Part shown: positions 1 through 12,001 of the stretch, one piece after another
How positions within the stretch are numbered: position 1 is the stretch's first letter
Layout: each line of letters opens with the position of its first letter
NCBI GenBank assembly: GCA_020091685.1
Contig: CM034603.1
Span: 22,004,595-22,068,594 of the forward strand
Direction: 5' to 3'
DNA: 64,000 nucleotides
Origin: Lutjanus erythropterus
Taxonomy: Eukaryota; Chordata; Actinopteri; Lutjaniformes; Lutjanidae
Position numbers and translations under genes: made by a program
Notes under the pieces: model-generated
Told to the model about the DNA's origin: nothing
The model's database searches: none
What the model saw: only the letters and a program-made list of their open reading frames with translations

Positions 1-734
1 TGTTGTAATTTCACTGGAGATCCCACATTGCCAGTCTGCAGCAGCTTTTGCCAAGAAGAAAACAGAAGTGCAAATGAGATTAACGTCCAGATTGCTTCAA
101 TATTGATCCGCGAGTGAAATCCAAACTGTGTGTTTGTTCAATATTTACATGGATGCACTTTCCATGCACTCTAAAGGTGCCTCTGCTTAAGTGGGCTTTT
201 TAGTGTCTTTCTGTGGTGGCTGCGGCCAGATCGTCTCTTTTGGAATTCAGACACTGTAGTCATATGAAAACCTTGTAACTCCAGTTTGGGTGATTTTCAC
301 GTTTTAACTGCACACCAGTGAATTGAGGTTTATTCCGTGATCTTTGCGCTCTTAAATATGTCGACTATACAGGTTTAACATGCAAATACATAGATAATCA
401 GGCTTCTTCAGAGGTATAATCTGCAACATTTTCTCATAAAAACAATGTAGAGACTCATATTACATAACCCCTTTCAATCATCACTTATGAATCACTAAAA
501 GTGTGTGGTGGTGACTGTATTTGCAGATAGCCGCCCTCTGCCTGTAAATCCTTTTTTTTTTTTCATTATTTTGCTGTGCTTGGAACATTTCACCAAGCCA
601 AGACTTTGGTATTTTATGTTCTGATGTGTTTACGAACAGCTCAAACAAATCCTACTGACTCTTTAAAACATGATGGTTTGACACTGTACAGGGTTTTTTT
701 CCATTCATTATGTAACAAGATTAAGAATCTGCAG
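1..734. other. Intergenic, nothing recognised
   Basis: AT-rich DNA with a T-run near 550. The open frames are short and give no recognisable protein. No splice-bounded exon or RNA gene was seen. Confidence 0.5.
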
Positions 735-910
735 CCACACTGTGAGGCTGTACTTTAGCTAAATGCTAAGATCGGGATGCTAACATTCCCACAATTACAA
801 TGTTAACATGACAACATTTAGCATACATTTGCTAATTAGCCCTAAACACCAAACTAGCCTACAGTATTTGGCTGATGAGAATGATATTAATTTTGAGGGT
901 ATTTGGCAGA
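735..910. repeat. Dispersed repeat rich in GCTAA/GCTAAC words
   Basis: Repeated TTAGCTAAATGCTAA, ATGCTAACATT and TTTGCTAATTAGC words, ending in a TATTTGGCTGATGAGAATG block. This layout is typical of a non-autonomous element frequent in teleost genomes. The family is recalled from general knowledge of fish repeats and has not been matched to a library. Confidence 0.55.
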
Positions 911-1560
911 GGTGGGATCAAATCAATGTTTTGCAAAGTTAAGACTGACAAGTCCCAAGTCCTAAACTTTAAGTTTGAAGCCATAAACAAGTCATAATGT
1001 TGTGATTTCCAGCCTAAATGATTTACAAAGTTATTTAGCTGTTAAGCTAAACTAGCATTACCTTGCTTACTATGTTAATATTAGCCTCAGTTTAAGCAAC
1101 TTCAAATGTTGAACAAAGTTGTTGTGTCTCTGTGTAATTTTACGCACAGTTTGTGTGCAGCAATCTGTTGTTTGCTGATTACCTTGTAGTTTTTGTACGC
1201 AATTGAAATTAGCTTTTGCAGCTTAGAATTCATTTCTAAGTGGGACTCAGTAACACTGTGTTAGTTCTTTATGGTTCTCTCCTTCCACTTGATTGGATGT
1301 TGTTGGATTGGATTAAATAAGGGTTGACTTGACAGGAATAAATAGCATAAGTTTTTTCAGGAAATGAATGGAAATTAATTGATTTGTGGCCAAAAAAGCA
1401 TACTTTTTCATCTTTAGGCTTTGGGACAGGTTTATTTTCAAGTCAAAAGGCCCAAGTCTGCCTGAAGTCACATATCACTGGTGTTAAACTCCAAGTCAAG
1501 TCTTTTGTTGATTTTGTTGTGTCTGAAGTTACCACTGCTACTGCCGTGGACTTGGTCAAC
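911..1560. repeat. Probable degraded repeat with CAAGTC words
   Basis: Begins AGGTGGGATCAAATC and holds several AAGTCCCAAGTC / CCAAGTCAAGTC words. The same kind of words recur at about 23690-23770. Probably a decayed transposon; boundaries are uncertain. Confidence 0.35.
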
Positions 1561-1564
1561 AGCA

Positions 1565-2044
1565 AAACATATTTAGCCCAAAAAAGCCCCCTAATAAAAT
1601 CAGTTTAAGTGTACACTATATTTCGAATATTTTCATCTCTTTACATTTCTGTAAGAAAGCCTTTTCTGGCAGGAAAGGGGGATGTAAGCCAAATGTTGCT
1701 CTCTCCAAAGCCACCAGACTCCTATCACAAAAACAGCCATTTTACCTTATATATAACAGCAGTTTCCTGTTGGAAAAGGCTGTCTAACAGCAAGGTAAAG
1801 CCACGAAATTATTCAAAATATAGCATACAGTCAAACCAAAATTGTTCTTTTTTTTAAGTATCTAAAATACATTTTGCTGCTGACACTGTCCGCAGCATAA
1901 CATTGCTTAGCTTCCCACAGCGGGACTCCTCCTGCTTCTCCAGACTGGAGGCATGTCGACTTCCATCTACTGTAGGTAATAAACTCACCATAAATAAGTG
2001 CCTCATATAACCCCACTTCAAAAGGTCAGAACTATCCCTTTAAA
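1565..2044. repeat. Foldback element, family A, copy 1 (truncated)
   Basis: The right part is the reverse complement of the left arm of the copies at 12002 and 43675. It contains the CCATCTACTGTAGGTAATA, GTGCCTCATATAACCCCACTTC and ACTATCCCTTTAA blocks, ending near 2044. The left part holds the shared internal segment (TTAAGTGTACACTATATTTCGAATATTTTC). The outer left arm is missing. Non-autonomous DNA element. Confidence 0.7.
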
Positions 2045-3529
2045 AACTCAAGCTTCACTCCTAAACAGTTGTCACCTGACACAAAGAGCAGTCTCTGCAT
2101 CAGTTACAGACATGATACCTGACTTACGGAGAGGCGAGACAAATGTACAGAACTAAAATTACAGCGTGATTGTCTTATAATATGTATGGATGTAAGAGAC
2201 CAGCTTCAGAAGCCATTTTATATTGCAAATTGAAGAAAGATAATAGCATTCATTCACTGATGATTGAAAATATGTTTAGTGGTGTCATTAAAGCTTATAT
2301 CACTTCAGCATTAGCAGGCAGGAAGATGCTCATGTTAATGCACATATCCAGGATGTCAGCCTCATCATAAAGAGCCGATATGTTGAAAGATGCCTTGTAT
2401 TACCTCTGAGCTGTTTGTAACATTACATTACATCCTGAAGGATTTACAGCACTCAGACCAAAGAGCTACATTATGATGTATTATTGAGGACTGTTTGTGC
2501 TCTGAAGGAGTCTCAGAGTAGGAAAGAGATGAGCTTTTAACACAGCGACGATGACCTAAGAGGTCAAAGGTCATCGGGACTTCATTCCTCTGGTCCTGCA
2601 GCAGACAACAGCTTCTGTGTTTCATTACACAAAGGACTTCTTAGAAGGAGTGGGCGGTGTCTGCTCTCAGAGACAACTCAGAGTAAGTGACTTGATGAGG
2701 AGAAGCGCCGTTTGATATCAAAATGCAGTTTTAGTTAATAAGATACAGAATTACAGCTGCTTACTCTGTTATTATCTTAACATTTCATCTTGCAGCTAGG
2801 GCTAGGTTTGTTTTGTGAAGCTTTAAAATGCAGTCTAATAAATTATTTGAGGTCAGTGACTCCTTCTGGGAACACTCGACCTCCCTGTACGCTCTGTCAC
2901 ATATATCATAATTTTCAGACTCATAATTCAGTGCTTGCTTTGTGATGAAGTGCTGTTTATATTTTTTTGATACCTACTTTACTCGAGCCTCTCTGAACGA
3001 CCTGCGCAGCAAGCAGTGATCTCCTATACATTTCTCAGAATGACCCTCAATGTTCATCTGAATACACTGTTTTTATATGTTAAGGTTAGAAAGCCACAAA
3101 AAAGTCCACAGGCTGAGATTAATGCAAAAATAGTCTACTTAGTTAAGACATGAGTGTTCAGACAAAAAGGTGTGAGTGCTCTCATGTAACTGGTCTTTTT
3201 TTAGTGGCTTTCTAGTCCAGCCAAATTGGTGTGTGGGTATCTCCTTTGCTGACCGTATTCCATCTACATGCATTTTGATAGAGTAAGTTTTGTAATGTAT
3301 TGGTTTTTGTTTTGTTTGTTTTGTTTAACCCAGTAATGTAAAATTACCACATTCGCAGCAAAAAGTATCTTAGGTTTTAGTTCAACAAGCTAATGAGCTG
3401 AGAAAGTGATGTCTATGTTGGTGATGCTGCAGGGTGTTCAAGACTGAGGAATTCTGTCAGAGGAAGTTTCTGCAACTGACATTACCTGAGCAGGGTGCAA
3501 GCAGTAAGTAAGTAAGTACATTGTGGATC
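2045..3529. other. Intergenic, apart from the motif at 2552-2573
   Basis: No coding exon was recognised. The stretch around 2400-2700 is less repeat-like than its surroundings and carries the composite hormone-receptor-type motif listed separately. Confidence 0.45.
2552..2573. promoter_or_regulatory. Three AGGTCA half-sites: ER3 followed by DR1
   Basis: TGACCT at 2552-2557, a 3-base spacer, AGGTCA at 2561-2566, one A, then AGGTCA at 2568-2573. The last two perfect half-sites form a DR1, the element preferred by RXR/PPAR and HNF4 dimers. The first two form an everted repeat with spacer 3. It lies about 3.5 kb upstream of ctsz. Occupancy is not shown. Confidence 0.5.
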
Positions 3530-3840
3530 GAAACACGGCCTCTATGTCCTCATCCACTCTATTAGTGCTGAAAGTATGAAAAGCATAAAATGCACAAAAA
3601 GGGCCACGTGACTGTTTTACTTTTACACATTAATTATAATTCTGCATGCATTATTGTAAAAGCATGTAAAAGCAAGATGGAGCTAATTCTTACCTGTTTT
3701 ATTTAAGCCTGAAATAAATGATTATTTTCATAATGGATTCCACCTCTGTTCCCTTGATAAATGTAGTAAAAAGTACAACATTTCCCTCTGAAATGTAGTG
3801 GCATGAAAAGATAATGGAGTAAACTACAGGTGTCACTTGA
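3530..3840. repeat. Fragment of a dispersed teleost repeat
   Basis: AAAAAGTACAACATTTCCCTCTGAAATGTAGTGGC and neighbouring words resemble, in inverted orientation, the repeat in ctsz intron 1 at 6715-7085. Ends are indistinct. Confidence 0.4.
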
Positions 3841-4685
3841 AAGCAGGATAAGGTAGTGAAACCATCTTGTCTCTTTGATTCATTTGTTCACATTTTCCAT
3901 CCTGCTGTGGTTGGGACTCAGTAAGAGGTATCAAACGTTTTCTCATCTTCTACATTTAACATCGACATCAACATATGACATCACAGATCATCCATTGCTC
4001 TTTCTGCTGAACAGCTTTTACACGAGCTGCTCAGCAGCATCAGCATCAGGAGAAAGACCACAATCTGAAGATGGATCACACAACAAACAACAGCTGCTGA
4101 GTGATTTATCTAGTGTTCCTGTTGAGGGTTCATTAGGTGCCTAATGCACATCTAATCTGATTCTAGTTTTAATCATTAAAAGCACAAACAATAGTGCTTC
4201 CCCCTCACAAAAAACAGACCTTGATTGAAGTTGAGCCTCATCCTGCGATATAATAACCTTGTTAAAAGCTGCATATATCCCAACCCGTCATCAGGCCCTG
4301 CATTAGGTGTAATGTGATTGTAACTGAGTATGTTATTTAAAAGTTTCCTGCTGAGCCTGCAAAACCTGCACTCCTCTAACACCCATTTTAATTAAGAGAC
4401 ACTCATTAATTTGGCACTTTGGTGAAAGGCAAAAAAAAGAGTCACTAGAGGCAAAAGAATGATAAGAATTATAAGACATAATAAAGTGCTTTAAGTTATA
4501 TAAATGATAAAATCTTACAAATGGTGAAGAAAAGTACTATTTTAATTTGAGGAAAGGGGTGATAAACAAGTATTAAATCCTTTGCAAATATGTGAATAAG
4601 TTTAAAGTTTTTACTCATATGCCAAATTTAAGCGCTGTGAAAAAAACATTTGAATGGTCTTTTTATTGATGAAGAGCATGAGATG

Positions 4686-4686
<1 letters not shown>
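3841..4686. other. Intergenic, nothing recognised
   Basis: AT-rich. An 89-codon open frame at 3875-4144 has no recognisable domain and no good splice or promoter context, so I treat it as chance. Confidence 0.45.
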
Positions 4687-4728
<42 letters not shown>

Positions 4729-4770
4729 TGTGTGTGTGTGTGTGTGCGTGTGTGTGTGTGTGCGTGTGTG
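4687..4770. repeat. (GT)n microsatellite
   Basis: About 84 bases of GT dinucleotides with a few GC or AT interruptions. It creates an artificial poly-His-Thr frame on the minus strand. Confidence 0.95.
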
Positions 4771-6009
4771 AGTGCCCGACAGGGCTGGATCTTATCCGCA
4801 GCTAATCTCACTTACTAATTATCCCATCAGCCTAAATCTTTTGGACACATTTGTTACTGTGTGCTCAAGGAGCTGCTGTGGTTGTGGTGATTCAGAACTT
4901 TTCAAAAAGTACAAAGTTGGAATTCTCAGTGGACTGTAGTAAATTACACATGTTGTGTCTTTGCTGAAGATGAAAGCCATGAAATCTGTCCTTTTCCTAA
5001 TTTGCTTCATATACGTGGCATATAAATAAAAGATACTGTCCAGTATTTGGGGATAAAACTTTGTAAAGCAGAAAAAAAATGCACACAAAATTGAATTTTG
5101 ACCAAAAGGTTCAGTATATATGTTTATTTAGAGGATATCATTACAAAGAAGATTTATTTTTATTAAAGGCTGAAGGCCTTTCAAGGTCTGTACATGCATT
5201 ATGCATCACTTTCTGCACATATACTCTCCCAAATGAAATTTATGAAGGTGTTGATTTACAATTACTGAATTTAAGAATAATATGCATTACATTAACAGAG
5301 ATATTTTGTATAGCAGTAAAGATAATGGGGCCTGGAGACTGGGTTACATCAACAAAGACTAATTTAATCCAAATTTTCATCAGAGAATCACAGAAAACAA
5401 TGTTTAAAATGAAATGAAATGAAAATAAATTAATCAAGATTTCAAATTAAGCTGTTTCCCAATTCAAAACTAATCTCAGTTAAGTAAATTCAAGTTTAGT
5501 CCGGCCATATTATCAGCTAGAGTAAAAGAAAGAAGAGACAAATCATAAAACTCAATTGGGTTGAATCTGTCACTTAACATTCTGTGAGGAACTCAGCTAG
5601 TTTTCTCAACCCATCTCAAAAATGCAGCTATTTTAAAAGTTAATCCTCCTCAAGTATAAGTTTAAAATTAATACTGGATCACATTTTAAATTGGAGTTTA
5701 AGTTTTGGTGCAAGATAACTGAAACTAAATTTAGGTTTAAATAGAGAGTTACATTTATTTTTTCTTCATTTTAAAAGTCTGGGGCAACATAATTTGAAGT
5801 TTAACCATGATTTAATTGGATTTAAAAATGAATTCTTGTTGGTGCAACCCAGCCTTAGATTTAAGAGCACTTAACAACAGCTGGCACTTTGTTTCCAGTT
5901 TTAGATCCTCAAGGTTGTTTATGTTATTGTTGTTTGAATTTGACTTTAAGCAATAAAGATGAGGGGGTTAATATTGAATTGACAGCACCGTGCTCCGTCT
6001 GTCAGTGAA
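4771..6009. other. Intergenic, nothing recognised
   Basis: AT-rich DNA with open frames of up to about 110 codons and no recognisable protein. TTTAAGTTT-like words are over-represented at 5450-5850, probably a decayed repeat. Confidence 0.4.
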
Positions 6010-6090
6010 GGTTGTCATGATAGCAGGTGCCGACAGGGGGCGCTCTGAGCGTGCGTCACATGAGGGAGAGGAGCCAACATGGCGTCTTTA
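6010..6090 (+). promoter_or_regulatory. ctsz: ctsz proximal promoter / 5' end
   Basis: A short GC-rich segment abuts the ctsz start codon. It holds a CTCF-like core at 6030-6043 (CCGACAGGGGGCGC), an M-box-type TFE/MITF site at 6056-6063 (TCACATGA) and a YY1-like AACATGGCGTC over the ATG (6076-6086). There is no TATA box. TFEB/TFE3 control of lysosomal genes through such E-boxes is established for the family, but its operation here is inferred. An out-of-frame ATG at 6017 opens a 24-codon frame overlapping the true start, relevant only if transcription begins upstream of it. Confidence 0.55.
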
Positions 6091-9000
6091 ATGTTTGTAC
6101 TGCTGCTGTTTTGCGTAGCATTGTTTTCGATTCAAAGTTGCTCTTCTAAATTTTTATCTGAGCCTTGTTACAAACCCATCAAAGACGACAGACCAGACTC
6201 TGTCAGGTAGGTGACGAGAAAATGTACATTTTCTACGGAGAGTGACACAGTTTATAATGATGTAGGTTTGTAGTTTACCTCTGTCGTGGCTAAAGGGGAA
6301 CCCCAGACCCGCAAAAGATCTCGCGAGAGTGATCATTTTAACCAAAACCGTGATCCCTCTCTAACTTTAACCAAGTGTTTCTTGTCCATAAACACACCCA
6401 GTTATTAATTACGGCATGGTCACATTACACAACATAATTCGTGTGCACGACATGCACAAGAAATAAACATTACCTGCAAATCTCGCGGGGTTTTTTTTCT
6501 CTTTTTTTTTTTTTTTTTTTAAATCAGGGTTCCTTTCTTTTACGTTGACATACATTATTGAGGACTATACTGGGCTACTATGGGCGTTTGACCTTTACCT
6601 GTGTTTCCTACAACATATTTGTTGGTATATAAGTCCAGTTTTATATTGCTAAAGTATTCCCTAATCTTATATAGCATTCAGTAGTGAGTTTATAGTAATC
6701 TTCGTTAAAGTCTAGCATTAAATAGTACATTTACTCAATTACTGTACACAGTTGAGATGCTTGTACCTTACTTGAGCACGTTAATTCAATTTAATATACT
6801 TTGTACTTCTACTCCATCACCTTTTGTAGCCAAATATTTACCATTTTTTATTTATTTTTTTTTTTTTTACTACATTTGTTTGAGAATTCGAGTTGCTAGT
6901 TTCTCCGAGAGTACTATAAATATTATAATAGGTTAGGATAGTGTATATAAATTAGCCCCACCTTTACCAGCTGCAACATTAAAGCGATTTGCACATTAAT
7001 GCATCACTATAATCCAGTAATATAGTCTAATATATATGATTCTGAAATGAGCCATTCTGCACAATGAGTAATCTTTTTTCTTAGTAGTTTAAAGGGACAG
7101 TTTGCCCCTAAATCAAACATGCATATTCTCTCTCGTACCTGTACTGCTGTATCTAGACTGTTTTGGTGTGAGTTGCTGAGCTTTGGAGTTGGGAATTGCC
7201 TGTAGACATATTTGCCTTCTGTTGAATATAATGGAACTAGATGGCACTCAGCTTGTTGTGCTCAAAAATATATTTGAAAATAAAAAAGCAATGTCTCTTT
7301 CCAGATATCATGACACTGATATGACCTTGCTGTGGAAGGACACAATGACAATTTTTCATGCCTTTTTTGTATTATTATTAAAGTGGAAACACCAGTTAAA
7401 TTGATCAAAAGTTCTTTAGATAATCTCTGGCTTATTACCTATATTTTTAGTGAATTCGAAATGGATTTCATGCAAATCAATTAAATGTTTTTAAATCTTT
7501 TTGCTTTTTCAAAGGGAAAGATGACTTTGTGATATTACATGCTGCCGTATTTATTAAGCATGTGTTCTGACTGTTCTGATTTCTATTGAACATAGCAACA
7601 TTCACAGCTACATATGTATGAGCCGTTTACTTATTTCAGGACGGAGGCTCGCCCACATGAGTACATGAAAGTGTCGGACCTTCCTCTGTCCTGGGACTGG
7701 AGGAACATTCAGGGGAAGAATTATGTGAGCGTCACACGGAACCAGCATATCCCCCAGTACTGTGGGTCCTGCTGGGCCATGGGAGCCACCAGTGCTCTAG
7801 CTGGTAACTATGGCAACGGAGGGAGGGATGGAGGGAACGATAAGAATAGAGGGATGCATGGAAGATGGGGTTTATGTAAAATATGCATATTTTATCTGTA
7901 TTTTAGGTTGGATTTGTTACACAGTCTGTTTACACAACATGTAGTATTATATAGATATATTGTGCAGTTTTTTTTTTTTACTACACAGTGTGACATTAGT
8001 GTGGCAGAGCGAACATGGAGAGCAGCTTCCACCCTGCAGGCTGGCATCAGAAAGAACAGACCATGATTCCCATTTCAGCATGGTAATATTTATTTATTCT
8101 GATTCTTTCCCCAAAGACCGTATCAACATCAAGCGTGGAGGGGCGTGGCCGTCGGCCTACCTGTCAGTCCAGAACGTGATAGACTGTGGCGGGGCGGGCT
8201 CTTGTTATGGAGGAGATCACCTGAGGGTCTACGCCTACGCACACAAGAGAGGCATTCCTGATGAGACCTGCAACAACTACCAAGCCAAAAATCAAAGTAA
8301 AACACACAGTTTCTATCTTTTTTGACTCTGACCACTCTTACTGCTGTTAAATTTACACCCTATAGTCAAATGTAAGTGGACACCCTGTGTAGTTTTGGTC
8401 TGAAACTGTCTTTCTTCGGTGGTCTGGGTTTACCCCTTGGAACCCCTGGAACCCCTTAGATCCAGTGAGGAAAATCTTAAGGCTACAGCACATCAGCAGA
8501 CAAAAATGGGCTTTGAACTTGGTGGAAACAGTTTCAACATGACAAAACCTGCACAATATCACAAAGTGTAACATTCTGGATTTTAGCATGTCGTTTCCTG
8601 TTTTATTTTGTAATGCTACCTCTTGTGTCATTTCAGTTTCCTGTGTTTTAACAAAGTTAAGTTCATAAAGTAGTGGTTTCCCAGTTTAGTGAGGATTGAC
8701 TTGGCCTACACCGATTGCTGACCATCAGGATGAACTGAACATCAGTGTCGGACATCAATGAGCTCTTGTGGTTTAATGTTTCTTTTTACTTTTGTTATTT
8801 TTAAATGGCAGCTGTGTTCTTTCAGTAGTAGGATGTATGCAGCAGCTTCTGTGAGTCTTGAAGATGATTTTACATTACACTGTAAAAAAAACAACCACGC
8901 TGGTCATTTTAAGTTTTGCATAATGGATGGAAGTGAATGAGTGCTGTGTAAATCATTAGAAATAATCCTCTCCTTTTGTTTCAGAGTGTGAGCAGTTTAA

Positions 9001-11434
9001 CCAGTGTGGCACCTGCTCCTTCTTCCAATCCTGTGCTGTTGTGAAGAACTACACTGTGTGGAAAGTGGGCGACTATGGAGAAGTTTCCGGGAGAGATGAG
9101 ATGAAAGCTGAAATTTACACCAACGGGCCCATCAGGTAGAGTAAGTCATCCTCCCCAGTCACTTCTAATTATCCATCCGCCTACAGTACACCCTCGGCGT
9201 GAAAGAAACTTTTCACCGAGCGATTCTTAATCATACTGAAGTTTTTATCAGTGGATACATATTTAATCATTCTTAAAACCTCTGAGAAACATAACAGCAC
9301 TCAGTGTAATTTTATTTCACTCAGATAAGATATAAAATACAGTTAATTATATGAATTTAAAACCTTATAACTTACATATAGGCTTTTTATCATGCATTCA
9401 CTTTATTTAACACAACCAAGCTTTATGTCACATAACAATTTACTGATGTTCTACTTCTTATCCTGTACAGTTTTAGTTTCACATCTTACATTAGCTGTTA
9501 TTCTTTAATTAAAGTTCTGGCTTTGGCAGCTTTTATATTGTCTTGAAATTAATTCCATGCAGTATTAACAAGATCTTAAAAAGTCTTCAGTGTTTGTAAT
9601 ATCTTAGTTTCTAATACCTTAAACTTTTTTTTCCCAAAATTCCCTTTTTACTGGATTATATCAAGGTTCATACAAACAATTTAAGCATTTTCATAGGACT
9701 TGCAATAAAAGCTTAATCTCTCTGAGCCTTCTATATGACCTGGTTGTAACAGAAAGAAGTAATTCTGAAATAAAATAAAGCAAGTCAGGACCAACAAAGA
9801 AAATACAAATACAGATATGAAGATAAAATAGAAGATGAAATACAGAATAAAAAACAAACTCACTAAAAAGAACCAGGGTGTTGTGGTGTGCCTTCATGAT
9901 ACTCAAATTACTTTATAGAGGGAAAGAATGTAAGAAACAAATAAATAAAACAAGCCAGAGGTTCAAGTTAAACAAATGATGGTCGTGCAGGTGTAATGTA
10001 CACAATCCAGCCGTCCTGTATATCCCACAAATCCTTAAATTTTGTCATCAGTTGTCTTTTGAAATTCGTGGGCTTAAATAAGAGTTCATCAGATTTTGAC
10101 ATGAAGAATTTCAAATGCTGTGAAGCTTTGCAAACATGTGGAAAAAAGGAAGAAAAAGCTGCGTGACATTTTAAGTTTGTGAGTAGCAAAAAAAGTTTCA
10201 TTGTGAAAAGAGCAGAAAATATTGTGTGAACATTAGCATTCAAAGTTCCCAGACTGAAAGAGACACATTTAAGTTACAAGTAAAAAGTTTGGCCCTGCTC
10301 TTACAGTTGAAATCAACCAAGACTTTGCTCCACCTGATTAAAGGACTCAAGAAACTCTTCACTGTCTTTCAGTTGTGCCCTGATGGCGACCGATGGCCTG
10401 GAGGAATACTCTGGAGGGATCTTCTCAGAGTTTCACCCACTGTCTTTGCCCAATCACATCGTGTCTGTGGCTGGCTGGGGAGTGGCGGAGGATGGCACTG
10501 AGTACTGGATCGTCAGGAACTCCTGGGGAGAGTTTTGGGTTGGTCTCTCTCTTTGTGTTCACCACACCCTGCCTGCTTAACCTGCTTTCAGTCTGACGTC
10601 AGTCAGCTCTACAGCTCTATAGGTCTATATCTTACTTGAAGTGAGGTCGCATGAGGTACTTGTCTGTAGTCAGTACATTACCTTGAAGCCGATGACGGTC
10701 GACACGGCCCCAGTTTGGAGCAGCAGAGATGAGCACCAGCATGGAAGCAAAGCAATGAATTGCTATATACGGGGTCAGCAGCAAGACATATTTTAGACAC
10801 CTAAAAAAATCAATATCACTTTAAGTGTACGCTGTATTTAGAATATTTTCATGGTCTTACATTATTATGGTTATTGTGTGACTTCTGTGTTTTAAAGGGA
10901 TGCTCTAGATTCACCAAAGTCACACAAGGAGACCAATAACTCCTGTCTTCTGTGAGGTAAAATTACTGATTTCAGTAATGGAGTCTTCTGATCAGTCAGA
11001 GAGAGCAATACTTGTCGTGTACAAGTGTGGTCTCCCAAAAAGACTGTCTGATGACAAGTTAAGCAGTGAAAATATTCAAAATATAGCATTCACTAAAACT
11101 GCTTTTATTAGGTGGGCCCTTTTTAAAGATGCCATTTCCTGTAGGTAATACAATCTTAAGTACCTCATACCGCCCCACTTCAAATAATCCAAGCTATTCC
11201 GTCACACAGGAAAGTTTCAGAATAGAACAGCCAGTGTTTTTGAAGACGATGGTGTTGGGTTTCTTGCACGCAGAATAATTAACATTTGTTATGTTTTGTT
11301 TTCAGGGAGAACATGGCTGGGCAAGAATCGTCACCAGTGCCTATAAAGGAGGAAAAGGCAATTGGTTCAACCTTGGTGTTGAGAAAAACTGTGCCTTTGG
11401 AGACCCTATTGTAACAGATGCTGAATTAAAATGA
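6079..11434 (+). CDS. ctsz: Cathepsin Z (cathepsin X), complete, six exons
   Basis: Lysosomal papain-family (C1A) cysteine carboxypeptidase that trims single C-terminal residues. Exons: 6079-6206, 7640-7803, 8117-8296, 8985-9135, 10373-10538, 11306-11434. All introns are GT-AG and the frame is continuous, giving 305 aa against 303 in human. The hydrophobic signal peptide covers residues 1 to about 21. The short propeptide includes C30, matching the propeptide cysteine that masks the active site in this family. The family-specific mini-loop insert HIP is at 79-81, just before the QYCGSCW motif with catalytic C87. Catalytic H236 ([10 protein letters not shown]) and N257 (RNSWGE) are both present. 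CNNYQAK and CAFGDPIV are strongly family-like. One extra residue lies between the His and Asn relative to human. The start is the first ATG followed by a signal peptide, in a YY1-like context. Nothing is broken. mppe1 follows 6 kb downstream on the same strand. Confidence 0.97.
6715..7085 (+). repeat. Dispersed teleost repeat in ctsz intron 1
   Basis: Shows the characteristic order ATAGTACATTTACTCAA, TACTTCTACTCCATCACC, CCACCTTTACCAGCTGCAAC, ATTAATGCATCA, GAAATGAGCCATTCTGCA. This order is familiar from a very abundant non-autonomous repeat of percomorph fish. The family assignment is from memory of such repeats. Confidence 0.65.
7088..7415. repeat. Foldback element, family B, partial copy
   Basis: Starts TTAAAGGGACAGTTTGCCCC, matching the terminus of the full copy at 33145-33696. 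It shares the internal GAGTTGCTGAGCTTTGG and GAATATAATGGAACTAGATGGC blocks with that copy. The far terminal repeat is missing. Lies in ctsz intron 1. Confidence 0.7.
8390..8580 (+). pseudogene. Fragment of a Tc1/mariner-type transposase (ctsz intron 3)
   Basis: The order TTTACCCCTT, CCAGTGAGGAAAATCTTAA, GCTACAGCAC, GGAAACAGTTTCAACATGAC, ACAATATCACAAAG resembles, with many changes, the segment before the second catalytic Asp of fish Tc1-like transposases. There is no open frame across it, and a duplicated AACCCCTGGAACCCC interrupts it. It is an old dead fragment. The assignment rests on remembered family sequence. Confidence 0.5.
9136..10372 (+). other. ctsz intron 4, nothing recognised
   Basis: AT-rich intron. 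Minus-strand frames of up to 91 codons inside it are low-complexity or unrecognised. Confidence 0.5.
10615..11205. repeat. Foldback element, family A, copy 2 (ctsz intron 5)
   Basis: The left arm has CTTGAAGTGAGGTCGCATGAGG, GGGGTCAGCAGCAAGACAT and TTTAAGTGTACGCTG. The right arm returns in reverse complement (TATAGCATTCACTAAAACTG, CCTGTAGGTAATAC, TACCTCATACCGCCCCACTTC). Total about 590 bases, with the fold near 10870-10920. Confidence 0.75.
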
Positions 11435-11765
11435 TAGAAAGACTAATTTTGTCAAGGCTGTTTTTAAAATAACTGTTGATAATTCAAATGATTAGAAAAA
11501 TTTATGGAATAATTCAATATTATGTTTATTTGTTTTCTTGTGGGATTAAATCCAAATAGAAAAAAATGACAATTCATTGTGTTTTGTGTATTTTTTGCCA
11601 AAGTATTTCTTGGACAGTAGCAATAACCTCCTGGTGGCTCTGCAGGTTGCCAGGCAACTAGTTCAGGCCAAGAAAAGTTTGGCACACAACTCACTCAGAA
11701 ACCTCTATGTGTCATTTTTTTTACACTTTGGTTTTTGTACACAATAAACAAATTAGAGATAACAT
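11435..11765 (+). other. ctsz: ctsz 3' UTR with polyadenylation signal
   Basis: The stop codon is TGA at 11432-11434. The first clear AATAAA lies at 11743-11748, giving a 3' UTR of about 330 bases. The cleavage site is inferred. Confidence 0.6.
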
Positions 11766-12001
11766 ATAATAATGTTAATTAGTGAGCCTTAGATTTTCTG
11801 TTAGGTGGGTTTTGTTACCTTCAGACAGAGCCAGGCTAGTTGTTTCCACCTGTTTCCAGTCTTTATGATAAGCTAAGCTAATCAGCATACAGCTATATAT
11901 TTACCTTACAGACACAAGAGTGGTAACAAGCCACTCATCTAACTTTGGGGAAGGAAGCAAATAAGCTAATCTCCCAAAATGTCAGACTGTTCCTAGAAGT
12001 T

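Noticed and set aside
4611-4811. Thr-His repeat protein on the minus strand
   Set aside because: Translation of a GT microsatellite; the same applies to frames at 59844-60183 and 62116-62449.
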